64,000 nucleotides of DNA from Ophioderma brevispina (GCA_023653785.1 JAMKCH010051657.1:38260-102259), one strand, 5' to 3'; shown: positions 12,271 to 23,925, numbered from the stretch's first letter. The notes: generated from the letters alone by a model not told the origin. A program made the numbers and translations.

Positions 12271-13845
12271 GAGTGACTACAAAGGGCCCACTCTAAAAAG
12301 AGGTGAAGTTTCTCACAGCTTTCAAAGAATACTTTTTTGGGTCAAATTAATTATAAAATGATCTACTTGTCAATTATCAAATCAAATTGACCCAAAAGTG
12401 TTCTTTTTTAAGGTATGAAATTTCATCACTCTTTTTGAAGTGGCCCTGTATTCACTCCAAAAGAGGAAATCACTCTTTTTCATTTAGAGAGTATGGAGTC
12501 TTGCGATTAATGGGACATTTCCTTCAATACTGTTTTTTTGGTTTGTCCCTATCGGGAAGGATGTGCAAAACCAGTGTAGAATTTCCTTAACCAATAGCAT
12601 GACCAATGAAAACACTACACCTTCCGACACACAATGGCTCAAGAGATTCAACATCCGTCCAGGTCATCGGTGTGAGAAAACACTTCAGATCCTTTTATCA
12701 AGGAGTTCAGGACCATTGTATATATTGGGTTAATCCGCAGTTGACACACAATCAGGTGTTTCTTTCCTCTCTAGTTTTGACCTGAGTAGTTTGTTTGTAT
12801 GACGTAATCACACTGTTTATTTCAGTCACACATAATTTTGAGCTTTACTAATGCGCGTACAATTACTTTCATCGTAGTTTCGAACAAAGGAATAAGTGAC
12901 ACACAATCATGAAAGAAAAGGGTTGGTAGGCAAGCTTTGAACTAACAACATGTACAGGAACCTAACTCCGTAACTTATTGCTTAACTTTATTTCTATTCA
13001 CTTGACCGCGTTTTGTTATTCAACCCTACTAGCGGCGGTTATAATACTGGAAATTTCATCTTCAGGCAGATATACGCAATGGCTCTGCATCCGATTGTTA
13101 ATATCCTTTAGCTCCCTTGTCTGCGGAAATCTATGTGGTATCTCTTGGCCCTGATAGGTAGAAATGAAATTGTAGTACATTTTATTAATTCATTTTCAGA
13201 AAATGTGCGATTTTTATTTGCGGGATCAGGCGGTTAGATGATTGTAATCATGTGGAAGAGTTTTGTTATACAGGTGGTTATTTGTCTACGTCCCACCCGT
13301 TTTAGAGTGTTGTTTGCAAAAAAAAATAATGTTCGGTCGTGCGTGAAGCGCGAGGGCCCTTTTTTCTAGTGGCCCCCAAAATAAATTTTCAATTCACCTA
13401 TTAATGCCAAAATATCACACTGCAAACAACTGGGGTGTTAACATTAAAATGGGTTTAATGTAAAACCTGGAATCAATACAGGACCGTACCAGTGGTGTTA
13501 CACTGGCATTTCAATGTTAAATAAATACTGCTCTGGATTTGTGCATATCAAAAACAGTTTTTGGTGTTGCAATGTATGATATGACGCACTGCTGTAGGTG
13601 TTAATTTTACACCAAAACATGGCCGGTGGTTTTATGTTCACACAGCCTGCCGGTATGGCAGGAGATATGTAGTCCTCTTCGGACTCACAGTGCGCCTACA
13701 GCAGTTAAGAATAGGGCACTCGATCAGTTGACACTTCACGCAACATAAGTTAAACGCTTTATTCCATTATCTATGGAGCCCGATATGTATCCTCCGGACT
13801 AATCTCCTTGTACACCGGTACCAAATTTACACTACTGGTGTAATC
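12271..13845. repeat. Direct duplication, unit 2 (about 1.6 kb)
   Basis: Second copy of the preceding unit, in the same orientation, starting at AAGGGCCCACTCTA (12282). Shared landmarks in order are TGGGACAT, ATGCGCGTACAATTACTT, TAGGCAAGCTTTGA, GGACCGTACCA and GGACTCACAGTGCGC. Spacing between landmarks drifts by small indels throughout. Confidence 0.85.
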
Positions 13846-13893
13846 TAACACGCCTTCTTAAAATCAATACAGAACCGCACCCTTTGGTGTTAA

Positions 13894-13916
13894 TTAACAC
13901 GAAATTTTCGTGTTAA
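13894..13916. repeat. Near-perfect 23-bp palindrome
   Basis: TTAACACGAAA and its reverse complement meet around a single central base at the edge of the duplicated block. The surrounding 13850-13960 also contains GGTGTTA/TAACACG words in both orientations, consistent with a short decayed inverted-repeat element. Confidence 0.6.
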
Positions 13917-14256
13917 CTTATTTTGTACACATATCTTACACCACATCAAACGAGGAGTTGACAAAACTAGGAGTTTTCACACACACACACCGATCGTTTT
14001 ACGGATAAACGCCATATCATATATTGCAGTTTATTCCGTAAACAACTCTTTTTCTCTACTGTTTTTTTACTCTTTGTTACTTATTTACCCAACCCCATAA
14101 TTTCTCTCCTTTTTCAAGCCCTTCCTCTTTACGGGGCTATTGGTCTCGACGCAGACAGTTTAGATAAGAAAAATATTATTCACCCGTAAAATAAAGCAAT
14201 TCACATGTAAAACAATTCACATCACACAGTAAAAAACAGCACGCACACCAAGGAGG
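13917..14256. other. Unannotated flank of the retroelement
   Basis: Contains a short (AC)n run at 13979-13990 and a pyrimidine-rich stretch at 14050-14130. No gene recognised. Part may be the decayed 5' end of the downstream retroelement. Confidence 0.35.
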
Positions 14257-14329
14257 ATAAAAATGTATGCTGTGGTTGACCAGTTTGGAAAAAGCTCTGC
14301 CTTCACTTGATCACAAGCTTAATTGACAT

Positions 14330-15046
14330 GACGTGGTAATCCTGGGTGATTCCAACCTACCCATTATTAACGGGGATAATAACATCGTCACTCCAAGAGG
14401 AGGCTGCAGTACATCAGCCGCAAATAAGCTTGTCTCCATTGTTGAGGAATATGGCCTGCACCAACACGTCCGGGAAGCCACTAGAATCTAAGGCGATACC
14501 GAAAATGTGCTGGAACTTGTCTTTACCAACATACCTGATATTGTAAACAAAATTTCGGGGACAGGTGGCATAGCTGATCATGCCGTTGTATATGTTGATC
14601 TGAACACAGCACCAAAGAGAAAACCAAGACCTAAGAGGAAAATTTATCTGAAGGCGGCGGCCAACAATGACAAGATTAGCGAATCACTCAGCAATTTTGC
14701 AGAGTTGTATGCAGCTACCGCGACTGGTATAACAGTTGAGGAAAAGTGGACTATGATCAAAAATAAAATCACTGACACCATGGAGGGACTAGTCCCTGAT
14801 CGTTTTACTTCCACCAGACACAACCTCCCCTGGTTTAATCAGCATTTAAAGAGGAAATGGAAACGCAAGAGAGGCTTGTATAAGAAAGCTAAGAGATCGG
14901 GGATCAGTCTTGACTGGCAAGAGTTCTCTTCTGCTAGGAAAAAATCCACAAGCAAACTTAAATCTGCTCGTGCAACGTACGTGTGCGATACCTTGGGCTC
15001 AGCATTGGTTGACTCACCTAAAGTCTTCTGGTCATTTATTAAATAA
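14330..15046 (+). pseudogene. LINE endonuclease domain, broken
   Basis: Read in the frame of 14330, the protein starts VVILGDSNLP, the GDxN metal-binding motif of LINE endonucleases. It continues through LELVFTNIPDIV to the catalytic-type GIADHAVVYVDL motif (the SDH box, here ADH). A basic linker follows, with LPWFNQHLKRKWKRKRGLYK, typical of the region between endonuclease and RT. A TAA stop interrupts the frame at 14489-14491, and the frame ends at 15044-15046. The reading continues one frame over at NLRKDNQGVADLVVDG. The N-terminal third of the usual domain is not seen. Confidence 0.88.
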
Positions 15047-16268
15047 AAACTTACGTAAAGATAATCAAGGCGTAGCTGACCTTGTCGTGGATGGGAACGT
15101 CGTCAGTGAAGGCAAACCCAAAGCTGAAGCACCATCAATTCACCAGTGTATTCACTAATGAGGGGCCCGGCCCTTTACCAGACATGGGACGCAACTCATC
15201 AACCTAACCTATAGGAAGACTTAACATCTCTGTCGATGGAGTCTTGGACCAACTTTTGAAGATGAATTCAAACAAGGTCCAAGGTCCAGACAAACTACCA
15301 CCATGGTTTCTTGGGACTTTTGCACATCAACTTGCTCCGCCATTAAGTGACCTTTCCAATCTTCAGTTGATACGGGTGAAGTCCCCCAGGACTGGAAAGA
15401 AGCCAATGTCGCCGCCATCTTTAAAAAAGGGAACCGAACATCTCCAGGTGATTTCCAAAATTCTTGGGCATATTTTGCACAGCCACATCATGAAACATCT
15501 CGAACATCATCAGATACTCAATGACCTTCAGCGTGAATTTCGTGCTAAGAGATCGACAGAGTACCAGTTGATTTTGACATATTCATGACATCGCTAAAGA
15601 AATCGATAATGGGAAAAAGTGGACGCGGCCATTGTAGACTTTACAAAAGCCTTTGATAAAGAAAGTTTTAGTTAATGGAACTACATTGACGCATTCACCT
15701 GTTTCATCTGGTGTTCCACAAGGCACTGTTATTGGTCCTCCTCTCTTTTTACTCTACATTAATGATCTGCCGGACAACCTTATCTCAAAGGCCAGACTCT
15801 TTGCAGATATATACACCTATTACCAACCAGGGAGATTGTTCAATCCTGCAAAAAGACCTGAACACACTTGAGAAATGACAAAATGAAATGCTCATGAATT
15901 TCAATCCTTCGAAATGTTACACCATGACCATAGGTGCCAGCAAGCAAACTCCTAATGTTTACTCTTTTTGTGGTAAGGAGCTAGTCAGTCTCTTCTCATC
16001 CATACCTGGGAATACATCTTTCAAACACACTCAACTGGGATACCCATACTCAAGAAGTTTGTAAAAAAGCCCAACAGGTCCTTGGAATTGTCAGAAGGAA
16101 TCTTTGGAGCTGTCCTGAGAGAGTTAAAACTACAGCCTATATAACACTCGTTCGCCCAACCTGGATTTGGTACAATACTACACAGCAGCAGGGACCCTTA
16201 CCCCAGAAATATAGTTCACAATCCATTGAGAGAGATACAGCGCCAAGCGGCTCGATTTTGTAAGCAAA
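15047..16268 (+). pseudogene. LINE reverse transcriptase, broken
   Basis: The RT begins with the KMNSNKVQGPDKLPPWFL block (15256 on), then shifts frame to QDWKEANVAAIFKKG and shifts back to HILHSHIMKHLEHHQILNDL. Motif A is VDFTKAFD at 15635-15658. The family normally has an extended segment between motifs A and B, and here only KVLVNG remains, so an estimated 40 residues are deleted. Motif B is [20 protein letters not shown] (15706 on). Motif C should read FADD but is LFAD followed by IYTYY (15798 on), so the second catalytic Asp is absent. Several more frameshifts precede the end at about 16268. Confidence 0.88.
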
Positions 16269-18705
16269 ATTAAGATAAAAGGAAGGTAAGGTCCAGCTAC
16301 TCCATGATTAGGGTGGGGATTTCACTTTAAGTAGGGGAGATTGAATAACGCCTTTGACACATTACAAGATGGAAACAACAAACCTTATTGACATCCACCC
16401 CACTCACGAAAATTCGTGCAGAACCTGTAAGAATCACCAGGGCACAATAAGAATTTTTTAGACCAAGGTGCAGCACCGGGATTTTCCAGTCATCTTTTTT
16501 TCCGTCCACCATAAGGAGCTCGGAATAAAATGGTAAGTTTACACGAATCTGATTGTTTTTGTTTATAGAGAAATAATGATAGAGAGATAAATTGATAACA
16601 ACGCAGGCATTGATACTTTCGTAAAAGGGACTTTGGCTGTGACTGATATGGGAAACTCGGAACCATTCACAGCAAAGTGGGCACCTCCCCCCCAAACTCT
16701 TCCTGTTTTTTTACTGTTTTTACAGAAATGTAAACAATCTAAATTGTTTTTCCAAATTCGTGGAAGTGATTTCAGTAAGTCCTTGTTCAGTATGTGCCAT
16801 GTTTTTTCATGCCATATTTCCCCTTTAGAGTAGATTTTGTATAAGTACTAAAGTGTTAAAAAAAAGTACGCAAATTTTAATTATCGGCTATTGTTTGAAA
16901 GGGTAATGTAAAACCTTGTAAAAACTTTTGGGGACTTCAAAACATTTATCTTTCATTTAATCAAAAAAATCCTATATGTACTCAACTTTCCCGTCGTGCT
17001 TTGACTTGAGAGCTGCTCCCCTAATATACCTTCAATTTCAAGTTAATTATTCACACGGTGAATTAAGGAAATGCTAGTGTAGTATTCCTAACCTGCACCA
17101 TTATGTCTTCTGTTCTATTGTCAATCCGTGAGTTGGGGCTGGAAAAGATATTCTTCGAGACTTCCGATGCTTTGTTTCTTCAAAAGATAATCGCAGATTC
17201 TTTCCGCTTCGTCTTGCCTGCTTAAAAATTGCTTCCTCTGACCCTGATGACATGCCTCAGGAGTAAGCACATTGTAGTAATAAGTACTTGACGCGCTCAG
17301 TCATCTATGATAATTACAAAACAAGAGGTCCAAAACCAAATTATATGACTTGATAAATTGCCATGACCTCAATCTGTGTATTGTGCTGAATTTAGTAAAC
17401 ACTGTGGTTAAAATCAAACATTCTGAGAAGAAATACTATACAGGTAATGGTGACGGTTTGAAAAAATCTCAACCTGGTAAATTGCACAAGACTATAAGAA
17501 ATTGAACAGTCATAACAAGAATGGTGATGTTGATATTTCAGATTGGGTCATTCTGTGGAGCTCAATCTTACAAATGACATTTCTTATCTCAGCTTGTTTG
17601 CTGTGGGGCTTCCTCCACAGTGGTATGGTGGAAGTCCAACCCATGTCCAAAACCGAATCCCAAACTTTAGATTTTGTTGGGTTTACTTCTAGATTGAATG
17701 TTAATACAGTGTGATTTCTTGCGAGCTTTTAAAAATGTTGCATTACAATCACTTTCCCTTTGTGGCGTCCACTTTTTTATAGCAATAAACAGACTCTCGG
17801 AATTTTGGAAAGAATTGGTTTCCATCCGCTTCCCTTGAAATACAACTGTTCATTCTGTTGTGATAATCCCATTCATTATTTTTGACGGACGGTGTTCAAA
17901 CGATGTCTGTATAACCAAATGATGCCTATATGACATATAAGGTCCAGGGCTTCGATTAAGCACTGGCCCGCTGGTCCGCGAGACAGTGAAAATTTCCTGT
18001 CGGGGCCAATAGAATTCAACTGATCTGGCTGTGCTGGGCACGTCGGGGCCAGTGAATTTTTAGAAATGTAGGTTTGGTAGTCTTGTAATACATTCCAGCG
18101 TTTACCTCTATGTGGATATCCTCAAAAGCTTCAGCTTTATTAATGTTTTCAATTTTCATGCATGTTCCGCTTTTTCAAAGATCATCAGTCACTAATTTGG
18201 TGTTGATTCCCACTGGCACAACGTTCTCTAACAAGACTGTGTGTTATCCCTCTGTCAATCAAACGTTTTATGTGCATACGAGCAGGGGCCAGTAGACTCC
18301 TTGTCTACATTGTACGTGCATTTCATGAGTGCTGTTCTCGAAAAGTATGATCTCACATTACGACACTAATTTTAATAACAGCGCACATTTCACGCTGCTT
18401 CGCGGCATTTAACTGCGAATTTCAGGCAGAAATTAGCAATTTCTTAATCAATGCAGTGGACAACGGTCCATTACAAAAAAAGGATTAGAAAACGTTTCCT
18501 ATAAAATGATGCAAAAGAGCGAGTATGAAAAGAAACGGCCGAGATTATCTCCACTATCTCCCAATTTTGTCCCCATTTATTTATCAATTGTATTTGGTAC
18601 TGTGTACAAACTACAAATGAGGTGATGGAAAAATGGTGTAAAGTATGCAAAAAGTTAGAGCACAGATACTGGAAGTCCCGGGACGCAGTGGTTTCGGGCA
18701 CTGAT
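16269..18705. other. Unannotated sequence
   Basis: No gene recognised. Short frames at 16327-16695 (-), 17502-17714 (+), 18110-18295 (+) and 18471-18794 (-) lack domains. Between 17940 and 18060 a GGCCAGTG word recurs; related words reappear near 19546-19570, suggesting old repeat debris. Confidence 0.4.
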
Positions 18706-18769
18706 CTGAAATGGGGGGCGGGGGGGGGGAGGGGTCCCGAAAAAAAAAAGTTCCCTCCCCCTATCGAGG

Positions 18770-19010
18770 TCGCTGAATTCCTACTTTTTGTCACTTTTGA
18801 AAGCCTGGAATTCCAAATTTAATGTCTAATTCGGAGTGGGAATTCCAGCCATTTTGGTATAGAGGGTGGACGGAATTCCATGTTTCGTTACGATTTTCAC
18901 AAGAGGACAATTATTCCGGAAAAATCAATATTTTTCCCTCTATCCTCCCTAACCAAATCCCTCTGGGAATCATGGGGTTTTTTTTTCGGTTGGTAGTCTA
19001 GGAATTCCTG
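18770..19010. repeat. Cluster of GGAATTCC palindromes
   Basis: The 8-bp palindrome GGAATTCC occurs at 18807, 18839, 18872 and 19001, with a GAATTCC at 18775. Three successive copies are 32-33 bp apart. The intervening sequence is only weakly similar, so this is either a decayed minisatellite or chance clustering. Confidence 0.4.
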
Positions 19011-19646
19011 GAAGTGTTATGGAGGGAGGGTCTGAATCCTGGTAATTTTAGGAAGGTTAGCGTCTGGATATCCATATAATTTTCAGGACGATACCAGGAA
19101 TTACCAGATAATTTGTGACAAAAAATTTTGCCCCGCTATCGGGGGGGGGGCATTTTTTTCTGGCATATCCATGGCTTATTCACGGTGTATACGCGTCGTT
19201 CAAAGACTCCCAGATCGTGCCTCTTTGGGCGTTCTTCAGACTCCTCTATGTGCCACAAAACTCACAGATTTTAACTCCATGGGGGAAATTTGCCAGTTTC
19301 AACCACTTCCCACCCTATAACTTGTATGACCTAAAAAGTACAATTCAATCCATCCGAACCAATATTTAAAACAAAAATCATTTCTCACCCAAGTTTGGCC
19401 GCTTTGCGCAGCAACAACCCCCCACCCGAAGTTGAGTTCTTTCAGTGATTTGTATTTTGTTTGTATTGTTACCTTTGACATTAGGCCCATTATCAAAGTT
19501 TTGGCGGAAGCAAGAAATTCATGACCATAGCATTGAAAATGGTTGGGCCAGTGAGTTCCTCAGGCCAGTGAGTTTTTTTTTTCCTCCTACTTTCACCTTG
19601 GTCCGACGTGGCCAGTACACAGAAAAAAAATTAAATCCACCCCTGA

Positions 19647-20065
19647 TTAAGGTTCGTTCATACATCGCACTGTGCAGTCCAGTGCCGATCTTCGATCACT
19701 GCAGCGCAACTCAACGTACCTTGCTGCAGTTAAAATAAATTTAACTCGGTTGCAAGACCGCAATGCAGTATACTTGACAGAGACCGAATTCGAGAACTGC
19801 AACTTTCACTTGTAACTTACTCCGCCACTGCACGTTGCAGTGTTGTTGTACGAACGAACCTTAAACGTTCGGTTTATACCTCGCTGCACTGTTGCAATGC
19901 CGATATATCGTTACTTGCTGCAACACTCACGTAACCTGCTAGCAAGTGCAGTTTATTTAATTTAACTCGGTTTGCAGTACCACAATGAGTATACTTGCAG
20001 AGACCGTAAATCTGAGCACTGCAACTACCCGCACGCACGTTGCGTGTAGTACGAACGACCCTTAA
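19647..20065. mobile_element. Two abutting TTAA-flanked short TIR elements
   Basis: Unit 1 is 19651-19860 and unit 2 is 19865-20061. TTAA lies on the left (19647-19650), between the units (19861-19864) and on the right (20062-20065). Unit 1 has ends GGTTCGTTCATAC and GTACGAACGAACC. Unit 2 has ACGTTCGGTTTATAC and GTACGAACGACCC. The internal sequences are homologous in direct orientation, sharing TTTAACTCGGTT, then AGTATACTTG and AGAGACCG. Each is rich in CACTGCA/TGCAGTG words able to fold. TTAA junctions suggest mobilisation by a piggyBac-type transposase; none is encoded here. Confidence 0.8.
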
Positions 20066-20905
20066 GAACCGCATGGGCGTTTGAGCACACCTCCATTAAA
20101 GCGTTCGGCCGCCATTAAATCCATAATGTATGTTGATAGATGAACAATTGGAAGTACTAACCTAGGATAAAACTGTCGATGACGCACACGCAACACCCCG
20201 CACTCGCCCCAATATATACCCACAAAGCACATTCTACACTATAGTCCTCTTTCCAAACCCGTTCGCAGGGAGACCAAAACAACTGTGTCTTTTCTTAAAC
20301 ACTTACTGTTTCTTTCCCAGGCTTTATCACCTTGGTGTTTCCAATTGACAAACCAATTTGAAGACGAGGGCTTCCATCTGTCGTCATTGACTCCTACAAT
20401 TCATCATCCTTTCGTATCTTGGATCTCACATCCAACAATACGGATAATTGATGGATCGTTTTGGTACAATGCCACCAGGCAACAAACCAACTAGACAATA
20501 ATATGAATATCCGCAACTATGTAGTTTGTAGCTAGCGGCTATATCTACGTAGCCTACGTTAACGCTCTACCGACCTTCATTCATTGGTCATTACGCCTGA
20601 TTTAAAAATTCCATCATATAAGGATTGAAGCATACCCCTCCCACAAACTAAAAAAATGGTCAACATTCACGCTGTTACCACCCTAATTTTGAGGTCTCTC
20701 TGTCCAATTTCACACTGGACTGGCCTTTGTCCCATGCTTCCACTAGCGGTTCAATAAGTTCAACTCAGCAGAGCGCCTTGCAAAAAATTTGATAGGAGAA
20801 ATTTTGATACACGGAAGGTTAAAAACAAGAGTACTCATCATGCCTGACGCTCTGCAGTAGCACAACCACTGCACCTTACAACAACATATTTTGTTGTTTT
20901 TATAC
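20066..20905. other. Unannotated sequence
   Basis: No gene or repeat family recognised. The open frame at 20285-20494 (+) has no known domain. Confidence 0.35.
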
Positions 20906-21030
20906 CTAGACTAGTAGGATCCTGTCCAGGAGCCAGTTTGCACAACAGACCACCAGCCAGTGTTCCAATTTTGTTATTTACTCTCTCTAGACAGGGTAGC
21001 CCTAAACTGCCAACGCGCACTAATTCAAAC
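20906..21030 (-). CDS. Candidate internal exon, unknown protein
   Basis: On the minus strand, a TTTTCAG acceptor (exon begins at 21030) is followed by 125 bp of open frame ending CTAG at a GTATAA donor (exon ends at 20906). The predicted peptide reads FELVRVGSLGLPCLERVNNK, then a Gly/Leu-rich segment with AGGLLCKLAPGQDP. It looks protein-like (amphipathic, no low complexity), but I do not recognise the family. It is on the same strand as the RNF213-like exons and 7.8 kb downstream of them, so it could be a later exon of that gene or belong to another gene. The call rests on splice signals and composition only. Confidence 0.3.
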
Positions 21031-21894
21031 CTGAAAACCCTTTTTTAAATAAATGTAGCTATCATACATGTAACATTTGTCGGTTCCTTACCAGCCAGCC
21101 TTGATTCAAGGGTAATAATTAACGGTTATTCGCCTTTGGATCTTCACAATTTTTCTTTTGGGGGGGGCGAATGTTTATTAGGGTGGGAGTTGTCTTTCAT
21201 CAAACCATAGTTCTTTTGTTCAGTTTTATTAGCAAGTACAATCAGGCCATAGGCCCATAATACATAAAAATTAGGTCCAGCAATATGAACAAACATGTTC
21301 AATTTAAGATTAACGATAAACTATTAAATAGATATTGACGGAATATACATGTAAATTGGAAATTATTTCAATCGAAAGACTCACGTTATTTCATTGGGTT
21401 AAAAACAAACTTTGAAAGACATAATAGAGTATTACTATCTGTGCTGTTCATTATTGAGTTAAATGTATTTCGAGTTGGAATTATAATTGACCAAGATGGG
21501 AGCTCTTTTCTTTCGTTGGAGATGAAAGGACAAATAAGAGTGAAATGATATTAATCTACTTCACCCATATCACATAAAGTACAAAATACGATCGCAAAAC
21601 AGAAACCTCAAGTACGAAAGGTTTGAGTTATTTTTTAGCATATCCAACCCCACGAAATAACCTCGTAGTCACCGGTAACGTTCATGTTGGATTGATTGTA
21701 GTACTGTGTATGAGCTTTATTCTGTAAAACTATTAATTCAAGTATTACAAAACAACGCTTTTCTGTCATATCTCAATAATTTAGAATAAGAAAAATCGGC
21801 GTAATAAAGAACATCAGTATATGTTGTATACTAGGGTTGGTTATCCTAAAAATATCGCTGACAAGAACCCCTGAAACGTGATGCTTAACACTCG
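21031..21894. other. Possible LINE 3' UTR remnant and unannotated DNA
   Basis: From about 21213 the sequence TTTTATTAGCAAGTACAATC, followed by an AGGCCATAGGCCCATAA word, resembles the antisense 3' end of CR1-like retroelements. I see no RT beside it, so the assignment is weak. The rest is AT-rich with no gene recognised. Confidence 0.25.
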
Positions 21895-22430
21895 CGTCCA
21901 ACCAAGGGTTTTTCTACTATATACATTCACGACCGGGGGGTGATTAGCAAGGGTTTTTTCTATTACTTTCAAGGGGAGGGGGGTTACCACCCCGCATGAT
22001 TTTTTTCGTAATTGAGGGACTAACATCATCATGTTTGGTATCAGTGTGTAGCCATATATGTCCTTTCTTCAAATGAAGTACGAACATACCTAGTTTTAAC
22101 AATATAACGTCATAGTGACGTCATAACTGAGTGTATAATAGATGTATCTGAAAAATCTCCAAAATCAAGGGGATTTCGCCATTCATGCAAGCAAAATTGA
22201 GAATTATTTGGCAATGATGGGTGCAAGAGTAAGCATACACATGTTATTACTCTACAAATAAGAAAAAATACAAATATTTTTGTTTGGTATTTTTCACAGT
22301 AACTATAGGCAGGTGGCAACCACCCTCTACCTTTCGACTTTGATGGGACATCCTGACCCCCCCTGAAGGTGGTACCTCTACTTTTTTTGGCTAAAATGAC
22401 TCAAAGGATAAACTTACGCATCATAAGCCT
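21895..22430 (+). repeat. Dispersed repeat B, copy 1
   Basis: Homologous in direct orientation to 23127-23660. Shared landmarks in order are AGCAAGGGTTTTT, GGGGGGTTACCA, TAACGTCATAGTGACGTCAT (TGACATCAT in copy 2), TTTCGCCATTCATGCAAGC, AAGCATACACATGTTATTA and CCCTGAAGGTGGTA. The GGTTACCACC box and the paired TGACGTCA palindromes also occur in the TTAA element at 31770-32237, so this is probably a longer relative of that family. No open frame is conserved between copies. A further 200 bp (22431-22600) has a copy at 44450-44640. Confidence 0.75.
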
Positions 22431-23126
22431 TTTGGCCCCCTGTACAATGACCAATCAAAAGTTGAATGACCTTTAACGCATTTTCACCCATATCTCTGTA
22501 ACTGAACATCACAGATATGCCAAACTATACATTTTCTGATTTCTTATTATGAGACGAATCATTTGAGATACTTTTCAACTAATTGAAAAGACTGCAGCTC
22601 GGGCTGTACTTAACTGATTGGAATTATCTTTGCAGCAAATTGAAAATAATAAAATAGCCTTAACGATGATATCCTATATGTTAGATATATGCTATTTAAA
22701 TATTCAAAATTTAATTTAGGGACATGTTTTTTTACTCATCCTGTTGTAAAAAATCTACTAGTATAAAAGAGGGTACGGGGATGTGCGGGTTGCATTTTCA
22801 GCGATTTGGGCATGTTGCTCGGTCCCTTTTTCTTGCAAATTGGTATATGAAAGGGTTGCATATCTGTTGCAAGTGTATGAAGAACGCATGCAAACCGTGA
22901 GTGTGAAAAATAGTGCTGCCAGAATGGCTCAAAATACATTTTAACAATTAGTTTTCTCTCAGCTTCTGGGGCTTCGCCCCAAAACCTCCACCAAAGCAGG
23001 TATAAGGATGGGTAGCAAATATGTCATTTTTGGTATATTTTACAGTGGTTCAAACACTCGGCCGAAAACCCCTACACAAAACCCAAATTGAGAATCCCTA
23101 CCCCGGTAAAAAATACGAAAAGACAT
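22431..23126. repeat. Repeat B 3' extension and spacer
   Basis: 22431-22600 is homologous to 44450-44640: both contain TTTGGCCC, then GACCAATCAAAAGTT and GTAACTGAACATCACA. The remainder to 23126 separates the two repeat B copies. It includes a GGGGCTTCGCCCC hairpin at 22968-22980 and a CACCAAAGCAGGTATA word also seen, with differences, at 31916. Confidence 0.55.
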
Positions 23127-23660
23127 TTAACCCTCGCTTAAGCAAGGGTTTTTCTACTACAATGACGGGAAGGGGGGTTACCATCCCGCCTGATTTTTTC
23201 ATAATTAAGGAAAAACATCTTGTTTGGTTTTAGTGTATAGCTACACATGGCTTTTCTTCAAATAAAGTGCAAACATACCAAGGCTTCACAATATGACGTC
23301 ATAGTGACATCATAACTGAGAGTTTATTTATAAGGTTATTTGTAAGCATATATCCAAAATCAACGACCGGTTTTTCGACCGTTTCGCCATTCATGCAAGC
23401 AAAATTGGTATTTATTTGTAAGCATACACATGTTATTAGTCTAAAAAATAAGAAAAAAAATATTGTCAGTATTTGCTTACAGTAGCATTATGAGTAACAT
23501 AAGTACCATTTTTGACATTTTACACAGTAACGTATAGGCAGGAGGCAACCACCCCTCCCGAACCTTTCGACACCCTGACCTCCCTGAAGGTGGTATCTCC
23601 ATTTTTTTCGCTAAAATAACAGCAAAGGATGAACTTACAATTACATAAAAGCATTGGATC
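23127..23660 (+). repeat. Dispersed repeat B, copy 2
   Basis: Starts at TTAA-CCCTCG (23127-23136), the same terminal word as the TTAA element at 31770, and continues with GGGGGTTACCATCCC and TGACGTCATAGTGACATCA. It matches copy 1 at 21895-22430. A convincing right-hand terminus was not found, so it may be truncated. Confidence 0.7.
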
Positions 23661-23719
23661 ATATTCGTTTGCATTTTTCTGCGACAGGGAGTCGTCCGTT
23701 GGGGGGGTGCTCCCTTGGT

Positions 23720-23925
23720 CGGACGAGGTTTATTTAATGCAATAACATTGTTTAATTTAGACAGGTGTAGACGTTTTATAGTCTGTCGGACTCATAGTCC
23801 ACCTACAGTGGTAAACAATAGGGCACTCGATTCAGTTGACTCTTCAGACAATATTAGTTTCACGTTTTATTCCGTTACTGGCTTCCGGCGGACTATGTAT
23901 CATTTTACACTGGCCTTCGGAATCA
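23720..23925 (+). repeat. Third copy of the terminal part of the 1.6 kb repeat
   Basis: Homologous to 12081-12265 and 13650-13830: shared words are GGACTCA, AATAGGGCACTCGATTCAGT, TTTATTCCGTTA and TTTTACAC. This shows that at least the end of the 1.6 kb duplicated block belongs to a dispersed family. Confidence 0.7.

Larger units (their letters stand above)
14257..16268 (+). mobile_element. Decayed non-LTR retrotransposon (EN + RT)
   Basis: A plus-strand remnant of a LINE-type element encodes an apurinic-like endonuclease followed by a reverse transcriptase. The protein is recognisable from about 14257 to 16268, where it stops after an aromatic/basic C-terminal segment (QAARF). The 5' part of the endonuclease is missing. 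Frameshifts, an in-frame stop, an internal deletion between RT motifs A and B, and loss of a catalytic residue show that it is dead. The domain order and motifs resemble the CR1/Jockey group; the clade is not certain. It begins about 400 bp after the 1.6 kb duplication. Confidence 0.9.
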
